A stretch of DNA of 64,000 nucleotides from the NCBI RefSeq assembly GCF_017874535.1, contig NZ_JAGGLS010000002.1, positions 124,001-188,000 on the forward strand. Direction: 5' to 3'. Each line of letters opens with the position of its first letter. The stretch's first letter is position 1. Below the pieces are notes generated by a model. That model saw only the letters and a program-made list of their open reading frames with translations, was not told the origin of the DNA and did not search any database. The translations under genes were made by a program, and so were the position numbers. The DNA comes from Anaerococcus nagyae. Lineage in GTDB: Bacteria; Bacillota; Clostridia; Tissierellales; Peptoniphilaceae. This document shows, piece by piece, positions 27,058-36,078 of the stretch.

Positions 27058-29238
27058 ATGAGAAAGAAATATTTTTTACTTTTATTAGGTTTATTAATAG
27101 GGATAGGTTTATTTATAAATTTTGAAAGCCTCAATCCACTCTATATTCTATTTGGTTCATTAACTTTTACTATGATTTTATTTTTAATAAATAAAAATCT
27201 AATAATAGTTCCATTAGCTTTACTATTAGGATTTAATCTAGCTTTATTTAAATTTAATAAATATAGTTTGAAAGATAAGAATCCACAAAAAGCAGAGATT
27301 ACTATTTTAGAAAAACGAAGTAGTAAAGAAGGGTTTAGATACTTTGTAGATGTTAGAACAGTTGATAGTAAAGAGAAATCAGTTCTATTTGCTGATGATG
27401 ATTTTGATATAGGAGATATTTTATTAGTTAAGATTACTCATAAAATCCCTAATAGAAATACTAATCCTAATCTTTTTAATTATAGAAATTATTTGATATC
27501 TAAGAATATAGCAAGTAGCTTAGAGATTGATAAAGTATATGCAAGATCTAAAAGTTCGTCATTAGGGCTTAAACTTAGAAATAAGTTTTACAATTATGCA
27601 CATAATCTTTTTGATCATAACTTAAGTAAGAATTCTGCAAATTTTGCATTTTCTGTAATTTTAGGTGAAAATTTGATTCAAAATGAGGATATAAAAGACT
27701 TAGGTTTAGCACATATACTCGCAGTTTCAGGTTTACATATAGATATGTTAGTTGCTTTTATATTATTCATAGTCAATAAGTTTAATATAAATTATAAGTA
27801 TGGTTATGGATTTGCTTTGTTAATATGTTTAGTGTATGGATATTTAATATCTTTTCCTTTTTCTGTAATAAGAGTTTTAATAATAAATCTAATAGGCTTT
27901 TTATCCTTTTTGTTTCAAATGCCTGAAGATAAGTTAAAGTCTTTATTGATTGCTGCAAATTTAATATTGTTAATCAATCCGTTTGCTTTTTTGAATGCAG
28001 GATATGTTTTATCATTTATAGCGACTAGTGCAGTTTATTTGGTATATCCTAAGCTAAAGATTTATTTAAAAGATAATATGCTTTTAAATAGATTAGGATT
28101 TACAACTAGTATTCAGCTTGCAGTGTTGCCATTTATTATATATTATTATGGAAAAGTTAATTTACTTGCTGTTATAGCAAACTTTTTAATCCTTCCTTTA
28201 TTTACTATTAGCATGTATGCAATATTTATAGCAATTATAAGTTATCCACTATTAAAAATAGTACTTTTACCTGTATTTAAGCTAATAGATTATTTATTAG
28301 CATCTATATTAAATTTAACGAGTATTTTAAACAGTATTTCTATTTTTGCGTTTGAATTTGCTCATCCAAATATATTGGTTTCTTTGTATTTGTATGTGCT
28401 AATAGTAGTAATGCTTTATATGAAAAAATCTAATAAAATCCTACTAAAGCATTTTTATATAGTTAATATTTTCGTGGTTATAATAAGTTTATTATATGAA
28501 AGTGTTAATAATGAAATAAGTTATTCTATGATTGATATAGGCCAAGGAGATGCATTTTTAATAAATGATGGTGGAGATTATTATTTAATTGATGTTGGGG
28601 GACCTAAATATGATTCTTATGATTCTGGTGAAAAGATATTAGTGCCTTATTTGAAGTCATTAGGCATAAAAGAGATTAATGCTGTTTTCATAAGTCATGA
28701 AGACAATGATCACTGTGGGAACTTGCCAATTTTATATAATAATTTTAAAATTAATAATCTTATCACTGGTCCATATAATACTGATGGATTAAGAGAATAC
28801 CATCCTATAGCTATGCATAAAAATAATAGAATGAAACTAAAAAATGGTTATATAGAATGTATTTTTGAGGGTAGCATGGGAGAAGAGAATGCTGAATCTT
28901 TAGGTCTTTTAGTAAATATTAAAGGTGTGAAAATTCTTAGTATGGGAGATTTGCCTAAGGAATATGAGGACACTCTTGATATAAAAGCAGATGTATTAAA
29001 GATTTCTCACCATGGTTCAAAAACTTCAACTTCTAAAAGTTTCGTAGAAAAAGTTAATCCAAAGGTTGCCTTAATTTCAGCTGGCCGCAACAATAGATAT
29101 GGACATCCTACTAAGGAAGTATTAGATAATCTTGAAGGTGTTAAAATTTATAATAGTCAAGAAAGTGGTATGGTTAAAATAGTTTTTGGCAATAGTACAA
29201 AGATAGAAAGTTACTTAAAAGGCGGATACTTTAAATGA
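27058..29238 (+). CDS. comEC: ComEC/Rec2-type DNA uptake channel
   Basis: 726 residues. Two N-terminal helices and a DUF4131-like OB domain (to about residue 170) come first. The Competence membrane domain follows, with LGLAHILAVSGLHIDMLVAF at about 220-239 and many helices. A C-terminal metallo-beta-lactamase-like domain carries IDIGQGDAFLI, SHEDNDHCGN (about 548-557) and LKISHHGSKTST. ComEC forms the inner-membrane channel for single-stranded DNA during transformation. comEA is not adjacent. GAGGTTAGG is the ribosome site. The gene overlaps holA by 4 bases, the common Firmicute arrangement. Confidence 0.92.
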   Translation: MRKKYFLLLLGLLIGIGLFINFESLNPLYILFGSLTFTMILFLINKNLIIVPLALLLGFNLALFKFNKYSLKDKNPQKAEITILEKRSSKEGFRYFVDVRTVDSKEKSVLFADDDFDIGDILLVKITHKIPNRNTNPNLFNYRNYLISKNIASSLEIDKVYARSKSSSLGLKLRNKFYNYAHNLFDHNLSKNSANFAFSVILGENLIQNEDIKDLGLAHILAVSGLHIDMLVAFILFIVNKFNINYKYGYGFALLICLVYGYLISFPFSVIRVLIINLIGFLSFLFQMPEDKLKSLLIAANLILLINPFAFLNAGYVLSFIATSAVYLVYPKLKIYLKDNMLLNRLGFTTSIQLAVLPFIIYYYGKVNLLAVIANFLILPLFTISMYAIFIAIISYPLLKIVLLPVFKLIDYLLASILNLTSILNSISIFAFEFAHPNILVSLYLYVLIVVMLYMKKSNKILLKHFYIVNIFVVIISLLYESVNNEISYSMIDIGQGDAFLINDGGDYYLIDVGGPKYDSYDSGEKILVPYLKSLGIKEINAVFISHEDNDHCGNLPILYNNFKINNLITGPYNTDGLREYHPIAMHKNNRMKLKNGYIECIFEGSMGEENAESLGLLVNIKGVKILSMGDLPKEYEDTLDIKADVLKISHHGSKTSTSKSFVEKVNPKVALISAGRNNRYGHPTKEVLDNLEGVKIYNSQESGMVKIVFGNSTKIESYLKGGYFK

Positions 29239-30254
29239 ATTATAAAGAATTTATGACCAATTTAATAAATGATAATGTATCAGGAGTTTATTTATTCGAT
29301 TCTAAAGAAGAGTTTTTAAATGATACTATAATTGAAGAAGTAAGATCTAAAATTTCTATAATAGATTTTAACTTGATTGAAATAAAAGGAAGCAAAGATA
29401 TTGAAACTATAAAAAATTCTTATGAAACTTATCCAGTAATGGAGGATAAGAAATATATAATCTGGAGAAATATAGACTTATCTAAAAATTCTATTAAAGA
29501 GTACGATGGTATTCTTGATGGACTTATCAAAGATGTAAAAGACTTTCCACCTTATGCAACTTTACTAATATTTTCCGATAACTCACCTTTCAAAGGTAAA
29601 TTTTATAAATCTATTGATAAGAATGGAACAATTGTAAGAATTGATAGGCTAAATCAAAGAGAGCTTGAATCTTTTATTGGTAAGAGATTTGTAAGAAGTG
29701 GTAAAAAAATTCAAAGATCTTTAGTGACAGAAATAGTAGAAAGATTTTCTTATATTAATAAACAAAGTGAGTTAGATCTTTATGAAGTAGTTAATACAGT
29801 TGATAAAATCATATCTAATTCAAGTGAAGAAATAGTTAAAAGAGAAGATGTTTTAAATCAATTAGATGAAATTTTAAATTTAAATATTTTTAATCTTACC
29901 GATGCTATAAGTTCAAAAAATAGTAGAGAGGCTAGTAAAGTTTACTTACAAATGGTTAGATCTAACGAAGATCTTTTTATGATTTATCATATGATTATAA
30001 GACAAATTAGAAATCTTATTGGTGTAAAGAGCTTATATTTAAATGGTTTTAATGATAGTTTTATAATGAAGAACATAGGAATAGGAAGTTTTGAACTCAA
30101 AAAGCTTAAGAATTTCTCTAGAAATTTTTCTTTAAATGAGCTATTTGATATTCATTCAAGATTATTTGATATGGAATATAGACAAAAGTCGGTTGATTTT
30201 AATATGAGAATGGAAATATTATTATTGATTAACATAATTACTAATAATATTTAA
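29235..30254 (+). CDS. holA: DNA polymerase III subunit delta
   Basis: 339-residue clamp-loader delta subunit. An N-terminal AAA+-like fold without a working Walker A begins GVYLFDSKEEFLNDTI, and a C-terminal collar domain contains ISSKNSREASKVYLQMV and IIRQIRNLI. Delta opens the beta clamp. Overlap with comEC (ATGA) indicates coupling. The order comEC-holA-rpsT (S20 on the opposite strand) is typical for Firmicutes and supports the call. Confidence 0.9.
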   Translation: MNYKEFMTNLINDNVSGVYLFDSKEEFLNDTIIEEVRSKISIIDFNLIEIKGSKDIETIKNSYETYPVMEDKKYIIWRNIDLSKNSIKEYDGILDGLIKDVKDFPPYATLLIFSDNSPFKGKFYKSIDKNGTIVRIDRLNQRELESFIGKRFVRSGKKIQRSLVTEIVERFSYINKQSELDLYEVVNTVDKIISNSSEEIVKREDVLNQLDEILNLNIFNLTDAISSKNSREASKVYLQMVRSNEDLFMIYHMIIRQIRNLIGVKSLYLNGFNDSFIMKNIGIGSFELKKLKNFSRNFSLNELFDIHSRLFDMEYRQKSVDFNMRMEILLLINIITNNI

Positions 30255-30260
30255 AAAAAT

Positions 30261-30315
30261 AATGAGCGATAATCAGTAGTCATATGTGAGGATCCAATAC
30301 TGATTATTGCTCATT
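30261..30315. terminator. Bidirectional terminator between holA and rpsT
   Basis: An 18-bp stem (30261-30278 with 30298-30315, one G-T pair) and a 19-base loop lie between the two convergent stop codons. Confidence 0.75.
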
Positions 30316-30318
30316 TTA

Positions 30319-30588
30319 TTATGCATTTTGTGCGTTATTGATTGCTCTTTGTAATCTAGAAGTTGTTCTAGCTACTTTATTTTTGTGAATTATATTTTTA
30401 GCTTCTGCTTGTTTCATTTTTTTATCAACATGTCTAAAAATTTCACGAGCTTCGTCAACATTCCCAGCTTCTATAGCTTCATCAAATTTTTTGATGTAAG
30501 TTTTAATTTCAGATTTTTTAGATTTATTTCTTAAAGTATCTCTTTTTGTAGTTTCGATTCTTTTTTGAGCTGATTTAATATTTGCCAT
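30319..30588 (-). CDS. rpsT: 30S ribosomal protein S20
   Basis: 89-residue, highly basic, helical S20 starting MANIKSAQKRIETTKR. The conserved THKNKAARxxSRL-type end appears as IHKNKVARTTSRLQRAI. It binds 16S rRNA early in 30S assembly. GAGGGTG lies upstream and the gene has its own promoter (30633-30661). It is single and convergent with holA. Confidence 0.96.
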   Translation of the reverse strand: MANIKSAQKRIETTKRDTLRNKSKKSEIKTYIKKFDEAIEAGNVDEAREIFRHVDKKMKQAEAKNIIHKNKVARTTSRLQRAINNAQNA

Positions 30589-30632
30589 TATTTCACCCTC
30601 TTTCTTTTATATCTCTTTTGCTTGACTGATAT

Positions 30633-30661
30633 ATCTTACCATAAACTAGAAATACTTACAA
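30633..30661 (-). promoter_or_regulatory. Promoter of rpsT
   Basis: TTGTAA, a 17-base spacer ending TGG (extended -10), then TAAGAT. Confidence 0.65.
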
Positions 30662-30689
30662 GTCTTGTCTATGATAATAATATATTTTT

Positions 30690-30717
30690 TTGTAGTTTTA
30701 CTATTTTAGTTTATAAT
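30690..30717 (+). promoter_or_regulatory. Promoter of lepB-lepA
   Basis: TTGTAG at 30690-30695, 16-base spacer, TATAAT at 30712-30717, 27 bases before the lepB ATG. Confidence 0.6.
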
Positions 30718-30744
30718 ATAATAATGAAATGAAAGGAAATATGT

Positions 30745-31377
30745 ATGTCTAATAATAAAGAAAATGAAAAAGTTGTTATAAAATCAGATTCAGTAGCGAA
30801 AGAAAAAGTTAAAAAAAAGAATAAGAAAGATGAAGAAAAAGATGGCCCTTTAGAATTGCTTAAATCTATTCTTATAGCCTTAGCTATAGCTATATTTATA
30901 AAAGCTTTTATAATGGATGCAACTAATATATCTGGTAATTCTATGCTAAATACTCTTCATGATGGGGATATGCTTTTAGTAAATAAAATCTCAAAGAACT
31001 TTACTGATTACCATAGAGGACAGATAGTAATTTTAAAAGCACCTGATTATCCAAATAGACTATATGTAAAAAGAGTTATAGGACAGCCAGGTGATACCAT
31101 AACTCTTAAAGACGAAAAAGTTTATGTAAATGGTGAACAATTAAATGAATCTTATACTTCAGTAGACTATACCCTACAAACAAGTGAAGATTATGAATGG
31201 AAACTTTTAGATAATCAATATTTTGTTATGGGTGATAATAGACTAGAAGGGGCAAGTAACGATTCAAGAAATTTTGGGCCTATTAATAAAAGTGAAATAG
31301 TAGGTCATGCCTTTGTTAGAATTTATCCATTTAGTGATATAGGAAAAATAGATAATAATCCATACGGAAATGAGTAA
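30745..31377 (+). CDS. lepB: Signal peptidase I
   Basis: 210 residues. A Lys-rich cytoplasmic tail of about 36 residues is followed by one membrane helix (about 38-57) and the S26 catalytic domain outside the membrane. The nucleophile is Ser66 in SGNSM, the general base Lys109 in LYVKRVIGQPGD, and the box E motif reads GDNRLEGASNDSR. It removes signal peptides from secreted proteins. GAAAGGAAA lies upstream. It is followed after 3 bases by lepA. Confidence 0.94.
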   Translation: MSNNKENEKVVIKSDSVAKEKVKKKNKKDEEKDGPLELLKSILIALAIAIFIKAFIMDATNISGNSMLNTLHDGDMLLVNKISKNFTDYHRGQIVILKAPDYPNRLYVKRVIGQPGDTITLKDEKVYVNGEQLNESYTSVDYTLQTSEDYEWKLLDNQYFVMGDNRLEGASNDSRNFGPINKSEIVGHAFVRIYPFSDIGKIDNNPYGNE

Positions 31378-31380
31378 TAA

Positions 31381-33204
31381 ATGACAAAAAGAAAAGATAA
31401 TATAAGAAATTTCTCTATAATAGCCCATATTGATCATGGTAAGTCTACTTTAGCAGATAGGCTTATAGAAAAATCAGAACATTTATCTGAAAGAGAAATG
31501 ACCAATCAAATGCTTGATGATATGGAACTTGAGCGTGAACGTGGGATAACTATTAAACTTAAATCTATAAAAATTCATTACAAAGCAAAAGACGGAGATA
31601 TATATGATTTAAACTTAATAGATACTCCTGGTCACGTTGACTTTAACTATGAAGTATCTAGATCTCTTAAAGCTTGCGAAGGTGCGATATTAGTTGTGGA
31701 CTCCAGTCAAGGAGTAGAGGCACAAACTTTAGCTAATACATACTTAGCTTTAGAGCAAGATTTAGAAATACTACCAGTATTAAATAAAATAGACTTACCT
31801 TCATCTAGAATTGATGAAGTAAAAGCAGAAATTGAAAGTCAAATAGGCCTTGATACTGAAGGAATACCATTAGTTTCTGCTAAAACAGGTTTAAATATTG
31901 AAGATGTTCTAGAAGATATAGTAAATAATGTACCTGCTCCAGAAGATCATGATGATAAGCCTCTTAAGGCTTTAATATTTGATTCATATTATGATTCCTA
32001 CAGGGGAGTTATATGCTATGTCAGAATTTTTGAGGGCCTTGTAAAGCCAGGTGACACTATAAAGATGATGAATACTGGTAAAACCTATGAGGTAAATACT
32101 ATAGGCTATACCATGAAATCTCGTATTGAAACAAAAGAATTAAGATCTGGAGATGTTGGATTTATTGAAGCAAGTATCAAGGAAGTTAAGGATGCTAGAG
32201 TAGGTGATACTATAACATCTGCAAATAATCCTACTGATAATCCACTTTCTGGTTACAAAGAAGTATTACCTATGGTATATTCAGGTATATATCCAGCAGA
32301 AGGGGAAAGCTTTGATAAGCTCCGCGATGCTTTAGAAAAACTCCAAGTAAATGATGCAGCACTAGTATTCGAACAAGAAAATTCACAAGCCCTAGGAGTT
32401 GGACTTCGTTCAGGATTTTTAGGACTACTGCATATGGATATAATTACTCAAAGATTAGAACGTGAGTATGACCTAAATATTATAGCTACAGCTCCATCAG
32501 TTATTTATAAGTTAAAGTTAAAAGGTAATGAGGAAGAAAAAGAAATTCAAAATCCTAATGATTTTCCAGATCCAACTACTATAGAATATATTGAAGAACC
32601 TATTACCAGAGCTGAGATAATAACACCATCAGATTATATAGGACAAGTAATGAATCTTTCTCAAAATCGTCGTGGAGAGATGATTGATATGAACTATATT
32701 GATGAAAAAAGAGTTTCTATTAAATATAAGCTCCCACTTAATGAAGTTATATATAACTTTTTTGATAGCCTAAAATCAAGGACGCGTGGATATGCTTCAC
32801 TAGATTATGAAGTAATAGGTTATAAAGCTTCAGATCTTGTCAAACTTGAAATTCTAATAAATGATGAAGTAGTAGATGCTCTTTCAATAATAGTTCATAG
32901 AGATAGTGCCTATGCCAGAGGACGAGGAATAGTAGAAAAATTAAAAGATGAAATACCACGTCAACAATTTGCAATACCTATACAAGCAGCAATTGGTGGT
33001 AAGGTAATTGCAAGAGAAACTGTAAAAGCACTTAGAAAAGATGTGATTGCTAAGTGTTATGGCGGGGATATTTCAAGAAAGAAAAAACTTCTTGAAAAAC
33101 AAAAAGAAGGTAAAAAACGTATGCGTCAGTTAGGAAGCGTAGAGGTACCACAAGATGCTTTCCTTGCTGTATTAAAATATGATGATGAGAATAATGATAA
33201 ATAA
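31381..33204 (+). CDS. lepA: Elongation factor 4 (LepA)
   Basis: 607-residue translational GTPase. G1 is AHIDHGKST, switch [10 protein letters not shown] and G4 NKIDLP. EF-G-like domains II, III and V follow, then the LepA-specific C-terminal domain ([21 protein letters not shown]). It back-translocates or helps remodel ribosomes and affects 30S biogenesis. The lepB-lepA pairing is common. The spacing of 3 bases implies coupling, and a strong terminator follows. Confidence 0.97.
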   Translation: MTKRKDNIRNFSIIAHIDHGKSTLADRLIEKSEHLSEREMTNQMLDDMELERERGITIKLKSIKIHYKAKDGDIYDLNLIDTPGHVDFNYEVSRSLKACEGAILVVDSSQGVEAQTLANTYLALEQDLEILPVLNKIDLPSSRIDEVKAEIESQIGLDTEGIPLVSAKTGLNIEDVLEDIVNNVPAPEDHDDKPLKALIFDSYYDSYRGVICYVRIFEGLVKPGDTIKMMNTGKTYEVNTIGYTMKSRIETKELRSGDVGFIEASIKEVKDARVGDTITSANNPTDNPLSGYKEVLPMVYSGIYPAEGESFDKLRDALEKLQVNDAALVFEQENSQALGVGLRSGFLGLLHMDIITQRLEREYDLNIIATAPSVIYKLKLKGNEEEKEIQNPNDFPDPTTIEYIEEPITRAEIITPSDYIGQVMNLSQNRRGEMIDMNYIDEKRVSIKYKLPLNEVIYNFFDSLKSRTRGYASLDYEVIGYKASDLVKLEILINDEVVDALSIIVHRDSAYARGRGIVEKLKDEIPRQQFAIPIQAAIGGKVIARETVKALRKDVIAKCYGGDISRKKKLLEKQKEGKKRMRQLGSVEVPQDAFLAVLKYDDENNDK

Positions 33205-33210
33205 ACGACT

Positions 33211-33236
33211 AAAGCGGCTAAAAGCCGCTTTTATAT
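33211..33236. terminator. Terminator after lepA, overlapping the convergent anti-sigma gene end
   Basis: AAAGCGGCT, AAA loop, AGCCGCTTT with a T run. Its 3' part overlaps the stop codon (33231-33233) of the minus-strand gene, so it may serve both directions. Confidence 0.75.
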
Positions 33237-34109
33237 TTCTAACTTATGACTTGATTTTTGTTTAAGATATAGAGTTATTGAATATATAAATAGGTATATA
33301 GCAAGTGCAGTTAATATAATAAATATGAAATCTCTAACAGGATAGTTACTAGATAAATTTTTGCCCTTTACAAAAAATGTAGAAGCTAGGTATGAAAAAG
33401 GAATAGAAATTATTCTAATTTTATTATATACACTTAATTTTTTAAAGAATGTTAATATAAGTATAATAGAAATTCCTAGAATTATTAAAGCTAACCTAAC
33501 ATATATCCCTAGTATTAATCTAGGAAGAGCTACTGTACCACCATTTTCAAAAACTCTACTTGGATCATATAAGATTTTATTAGTATTTTTTCCATTATTT
33601 GTATAAGCGATAATATCAACATCATCTTTAGGTATTTTTAGTCCAACATATCTATTGTTTGATTTTTTGTCCGTTTTTGTGGTGTAGCCATCTACATAAT
33701 AGATATTATATCCATCATATGTAGTAATATCAGTATCTATACGAGTGACTTCATCACTAAATTCTATATTTACATTTTTATCATCTGATTTTATATTTAT
33801 CAAATTATCCTTATAATCAATCGGTATTGGCTTGCTGACATATGATATTATTATTAAAAAAATACTCACTAACAAGGATATGATCATAATGACTAGATTT
33901 TTCTTATCTTTTTTTATTGTATTATTTAAAAAAGATAAAGATTCATTTTCATTTTTTATTTCCATATCAGTATCATTAGCTAACAAGTTATAATAATTTC
34001 TACAAGAACTGCAAGTTTTTAAATGTTCTTTTACAAGTTTCTTTGTTTCGTCACTTAACATGTTTTCCTTATATAATGGGATTAAATCGCGTATTACCTT
34101 ACATTCCAT
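33231..34109 (-). CDS. Membrane anti-sigma factor with zinc-finger N-terminus
   Basis: 292 residues. The N-terminal anti-sigma domain has the HxxxCxxC zinc motif (His29, Cys33, Cys36). One helix at about 71-92 leads to a domain of about 100 residues predicted to lie outside the cell, then about three more helices and a short basic tail. It overlaps the ECF sigma gene by 11 bases, so the pair is the classic sigma/anti-sigma switch: the membrane protein holds the sigma factor until an envelope signal releases it. The signal is unknown. Confidence 0.8.
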   Translation of the reverse strand: MECKVIRDLIPLYKENMLSDETKKLVKEHLKTCSSCRNYYNLLANDTDMEIKNENESLSFLNNTIKKDKKNLVIMIISLLVSIFLIIISYVSKPIPIDYKDNLINIKSDDKNVNIEFSDEVTRIDTDITTYDGYNIYYVDGYTTKTDKKSNNRYVGLKIPKDDVDIIAYTNNGKNTNKILYDPSRVFENGGTVALPRLILGIYVRLALIILGISIILILTFFKKLSVYNKIRIISIPFSYLASTFFVKGKNLSSNYPVRDFIFIILTALAIYLFIYSITLYLKQKSSHKLEI

Positions 34110-34587
34110 AATCTTCCTCCATAATAATTTTAAGTTTTTCTTTTGCCCTATAAAAGTTTACGCATGCCCGATTAGGAGATTTGTTGTATATTATTGCTAT
34201 TTCTTTAAAACTTAAGCCAGCTAGCCTAAGCTTAGTAATTTCCTTATATGGTTCATTTAATTTTTCAATTGAAGTTTTTAGATTCTGCTTTTCTTCATTA
34301 GCTAACAATTCGTTTTCAAATGATTCGATACCTTTATCAAAATCTTCAATATCAGCAGTTGAAATATAAATTTTATTTCGTTTGTAATAGTTTATATAAG
34401 TATTTTTAGCAATAGTAAAAAGATATGATTTAAGATTTGAAATATTTTCAAACTTACCTGAGTTATTAATAACTTTTAAAAAAGTTTCACTGGTTATATC
34501 TTGGGAAATCTCCTTATTTTTTGTAAAGGAAAGCATGAATTTATATATGTCATCAAAATATATATGATAAATCTTTTCTATATCCAT
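34099..34587 (-). CDS. ECF RNA polymerase sigma factor
   Basis: 162-residue group IV sigma-70 factor. Region 2 has DIYKFMLSFTKNKEISQDITSETFLKV, followed by a -10 recognition stretch with KSYLFTIAKNTYINYYKR. Region 4 ends with LRLAGLSFKEIAIIYNKS and VNFYRAKEKLK, the usual helix-turn-helix. GGAGGG lies upstream. It is transcribed with its anti-sigma gene and is divergent from a 3-hydroxyacyl-CoA dehydrogenase. I could not identify a convincing ECF promoter in the divergent space. Confidence 0.88.
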   Translation of the reverse strand: MDIEKIYHIYFDDIYKFMLSFTKNKEISQDITSETFLKVINNSGKFENISNLKSYLFTIAKNTYINYYKRNKIYISTADIEDFDKGIESFENELLANEEKQNLKTSIEKLNEPYKEITKLRLAGLSFKEIAIIYNKSPNRACVNFYRAKEKLKIIMEEDYGM

Positions 34588-34715
34588 TTTGCCCTCCTTA
34601 CTTATATAACAATTTACTTAGTAAAATATTACACTATTTAATATATTTCATAAAATAATTGCGTTATTTTCTTAGCTCTGGGTATCTTTTAGATAGGAAT
34701 ATAAAGGAGAAACTT

Positions 34716-35669
34716 ATGAAAATTAAAAATGTAACAATAGCAGGTGGAGGAGTGCTTGGTGCTCAGATAGCTTATATAACTGCTTTTCATGGATACAATG
34801 TCACTATTTGGGGAAGAAGTGAAGGATCTATTGAAAGAGTTAGACCTCGTATAGATAAATTGCATGAGATTTTTAGCAAAGAATTAGAAATAGCTCCTTC
34901 ATATATTGGAGCTAAAAATCCAGATTATCCTAGATCATTTTTTAATGATAAATCAGAGATAACTGAGAAAAGAATTACTGAACTTAAAGAGATTAACCAA
35001 GATACTTATAATGGTATGAATTACACTACTGATTTAGATGAAGCTTTTGCAAATGCAGATTTAGTAATAGAAGCTATAGCAGAAGTAGTAGATGAGAAAA
35101 AAGCTTTTTATCAAAAAATTACACCATATTTAAAAGATGATGCGATTTTGGTTACAAATTCATCAACACTTTTACCTTCTACATTTAGAGATTATACAGG
35201 TAGACAAGAGAGATTTTTAAGCTTGCACTTTGCAAATTCAATTTGGAGACAAAACTTAGCTGAAGTAATGGGTCATGATAAAACTAGTGAAGAAGTTTTT
35301 GATATAGTGGTAGAATTTGCAAAATCTATAGGAATGTATCCAGCTATAATAAAAAAAGAACAGCCTGGATATATATTAAATTCTATTTTAGTTCCATTTA
35401 TAGATGCTGGTTTAAGGTTATATGGTGATGATATAGCCAGTCCACATGATATAGACATGGACTGGAAACTTGGAACAGGATCACCTCGTGGACCTTTTGA
35501 AATAATAGATATAGTTGGAATTACAACAGTAATTAATATTACAAGTGCTAATCCAGAATCTAAAGATCCAAACTCAGCATTGGCTAAAGCAGTAGAAAAA
35601 CTAAAAGAAAGAGCTGATAAAGGACTTAAGGGTGTAGAAAGTGGAGAAGGATTCTATAAGTATAATTAG
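34716..35669 (+). CDS. 3-hydroxyacyl-CoA dehydrogenase, NAD-binding type
   Basis: 317 residues. An N-terminal Rossmann domain (VTIAGGGVLGAQIAYITAFHGYNV) is followed by the catalytic His in FLSLHFANSIWRQN and the Glu in NLAEVM. The C-terminal helical domain has QPGYILNSILVPFIDAG and SPRGPFEIIDIVG. The family oxidises or reduces 3-hydroxyacyl-CoA; in anaerobes members often reduce acetoacetyl-CoA in butyrate formation. No other butyrate genes are nearby, so the substrate is uncertain. The start at 34716 follows AAGGAG; an in-frame TTG at 34659 has no ribosome site. Confidence 0.85.
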   Translation: MKIKNVTIAGGGVLGAQIAYITAFHGYNVTIWGRSEGSIERVRPRIDKLHEIFSKELEIAPSYIGAKNPDYPRSFFNDKSEITEKRITELKEINQDTYNGMNYTTDLDEAFANADLVIEAIAEVVDEKKAFYQKITPYLKDDAILVTNSSTLLPSTFRDYTGRQERFLSLHFANSIWRQNLAEVMGHDKTSEEVFDIVVEFAKSIGMYPAIIKKEQPGYILNSILVPFIDAGLRLYGDDIASPHDIDMDWKLGTGSPRGPFEIIDIVGITTVINITSANPESKDPNSALAKAVEKLKERADKGLKGVESGEGFYKYN

Positions 35670-35676
35670 TCAATAG

Positions 35677-35711
35677 AATAGCTTTCCAGAAATTGGAAAG
35701 CTATTTTTTAA
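35677..35711 (+). terminator. Intrinsic terminator after the 3-hydroxyacyl-CoA dehydrogenase gene
   Basis: 12-bp stem (AATAGCTTTCCA/TGGAAAGCTATT), 5-base loop, then TTTTTT. Confidence 0.88.
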
Positions 35712-36039
35712 TATTATTATTGGTAATAACGACCTCTATATTATTTTCATCAAAATTATGGGAAAAATCATAGTAATTAGGAATATATTTTTAAGTATAA
35801 TTGGTATGTCGGTATCGAGAGTTTATAATTTAAGAGTTTTTTATAAAAATGCTAATGACTTTTCCGTTATCTATTTTAAAAGCTAAGCGAAAATTATTAA
35901 GATTTCTTTTTATTATTTATACTTTTCCAAAACTTACAGCATCATTAGGTACGAGTTTTTTTCTAAATCTATATCTTATCTTATTAATTCTTTATTCTTA
36001 TAAAAATTTTATTTATATATTTTATTAACAATGCTAGCA
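35712..36039. other. Non-coding gap, possible remnant of a minus-strand gene
   Basis: No intact gene. On the minus strand, two short stretches in the same frame look protein-like and are split by one stop: one ending KLVPNDAVSFGKV at 35917, and a following one with NNFRLAFKIDNGKVISIF. No start, ribosome site or family match is apparent. It may be a decayed gene end, or chance. Confidence 0.2.
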
Positions 36040-36048
36040 TGATATAAT
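36040..36048 (+). promoter_or_regulatory. Extended -10 promoter of the AI-2E family gene
   Basis: TGA then TATAAT at 36043-36048, 30 bases before the ATG at 36079. No clear -35, as often with extended -10 promoters. Confidence 0.5.
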
Positions 36049-36078
36049 ATTTTTAAATAAAAAATTTAAGGAAAGATT

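Noticed and set aside
34620-34716. ECF-type autoregulated promoter in the divergent space of the sigma gene
   Set aside because: No convincing GAAC-type -35 with a matching -10 could be placed on either strand.
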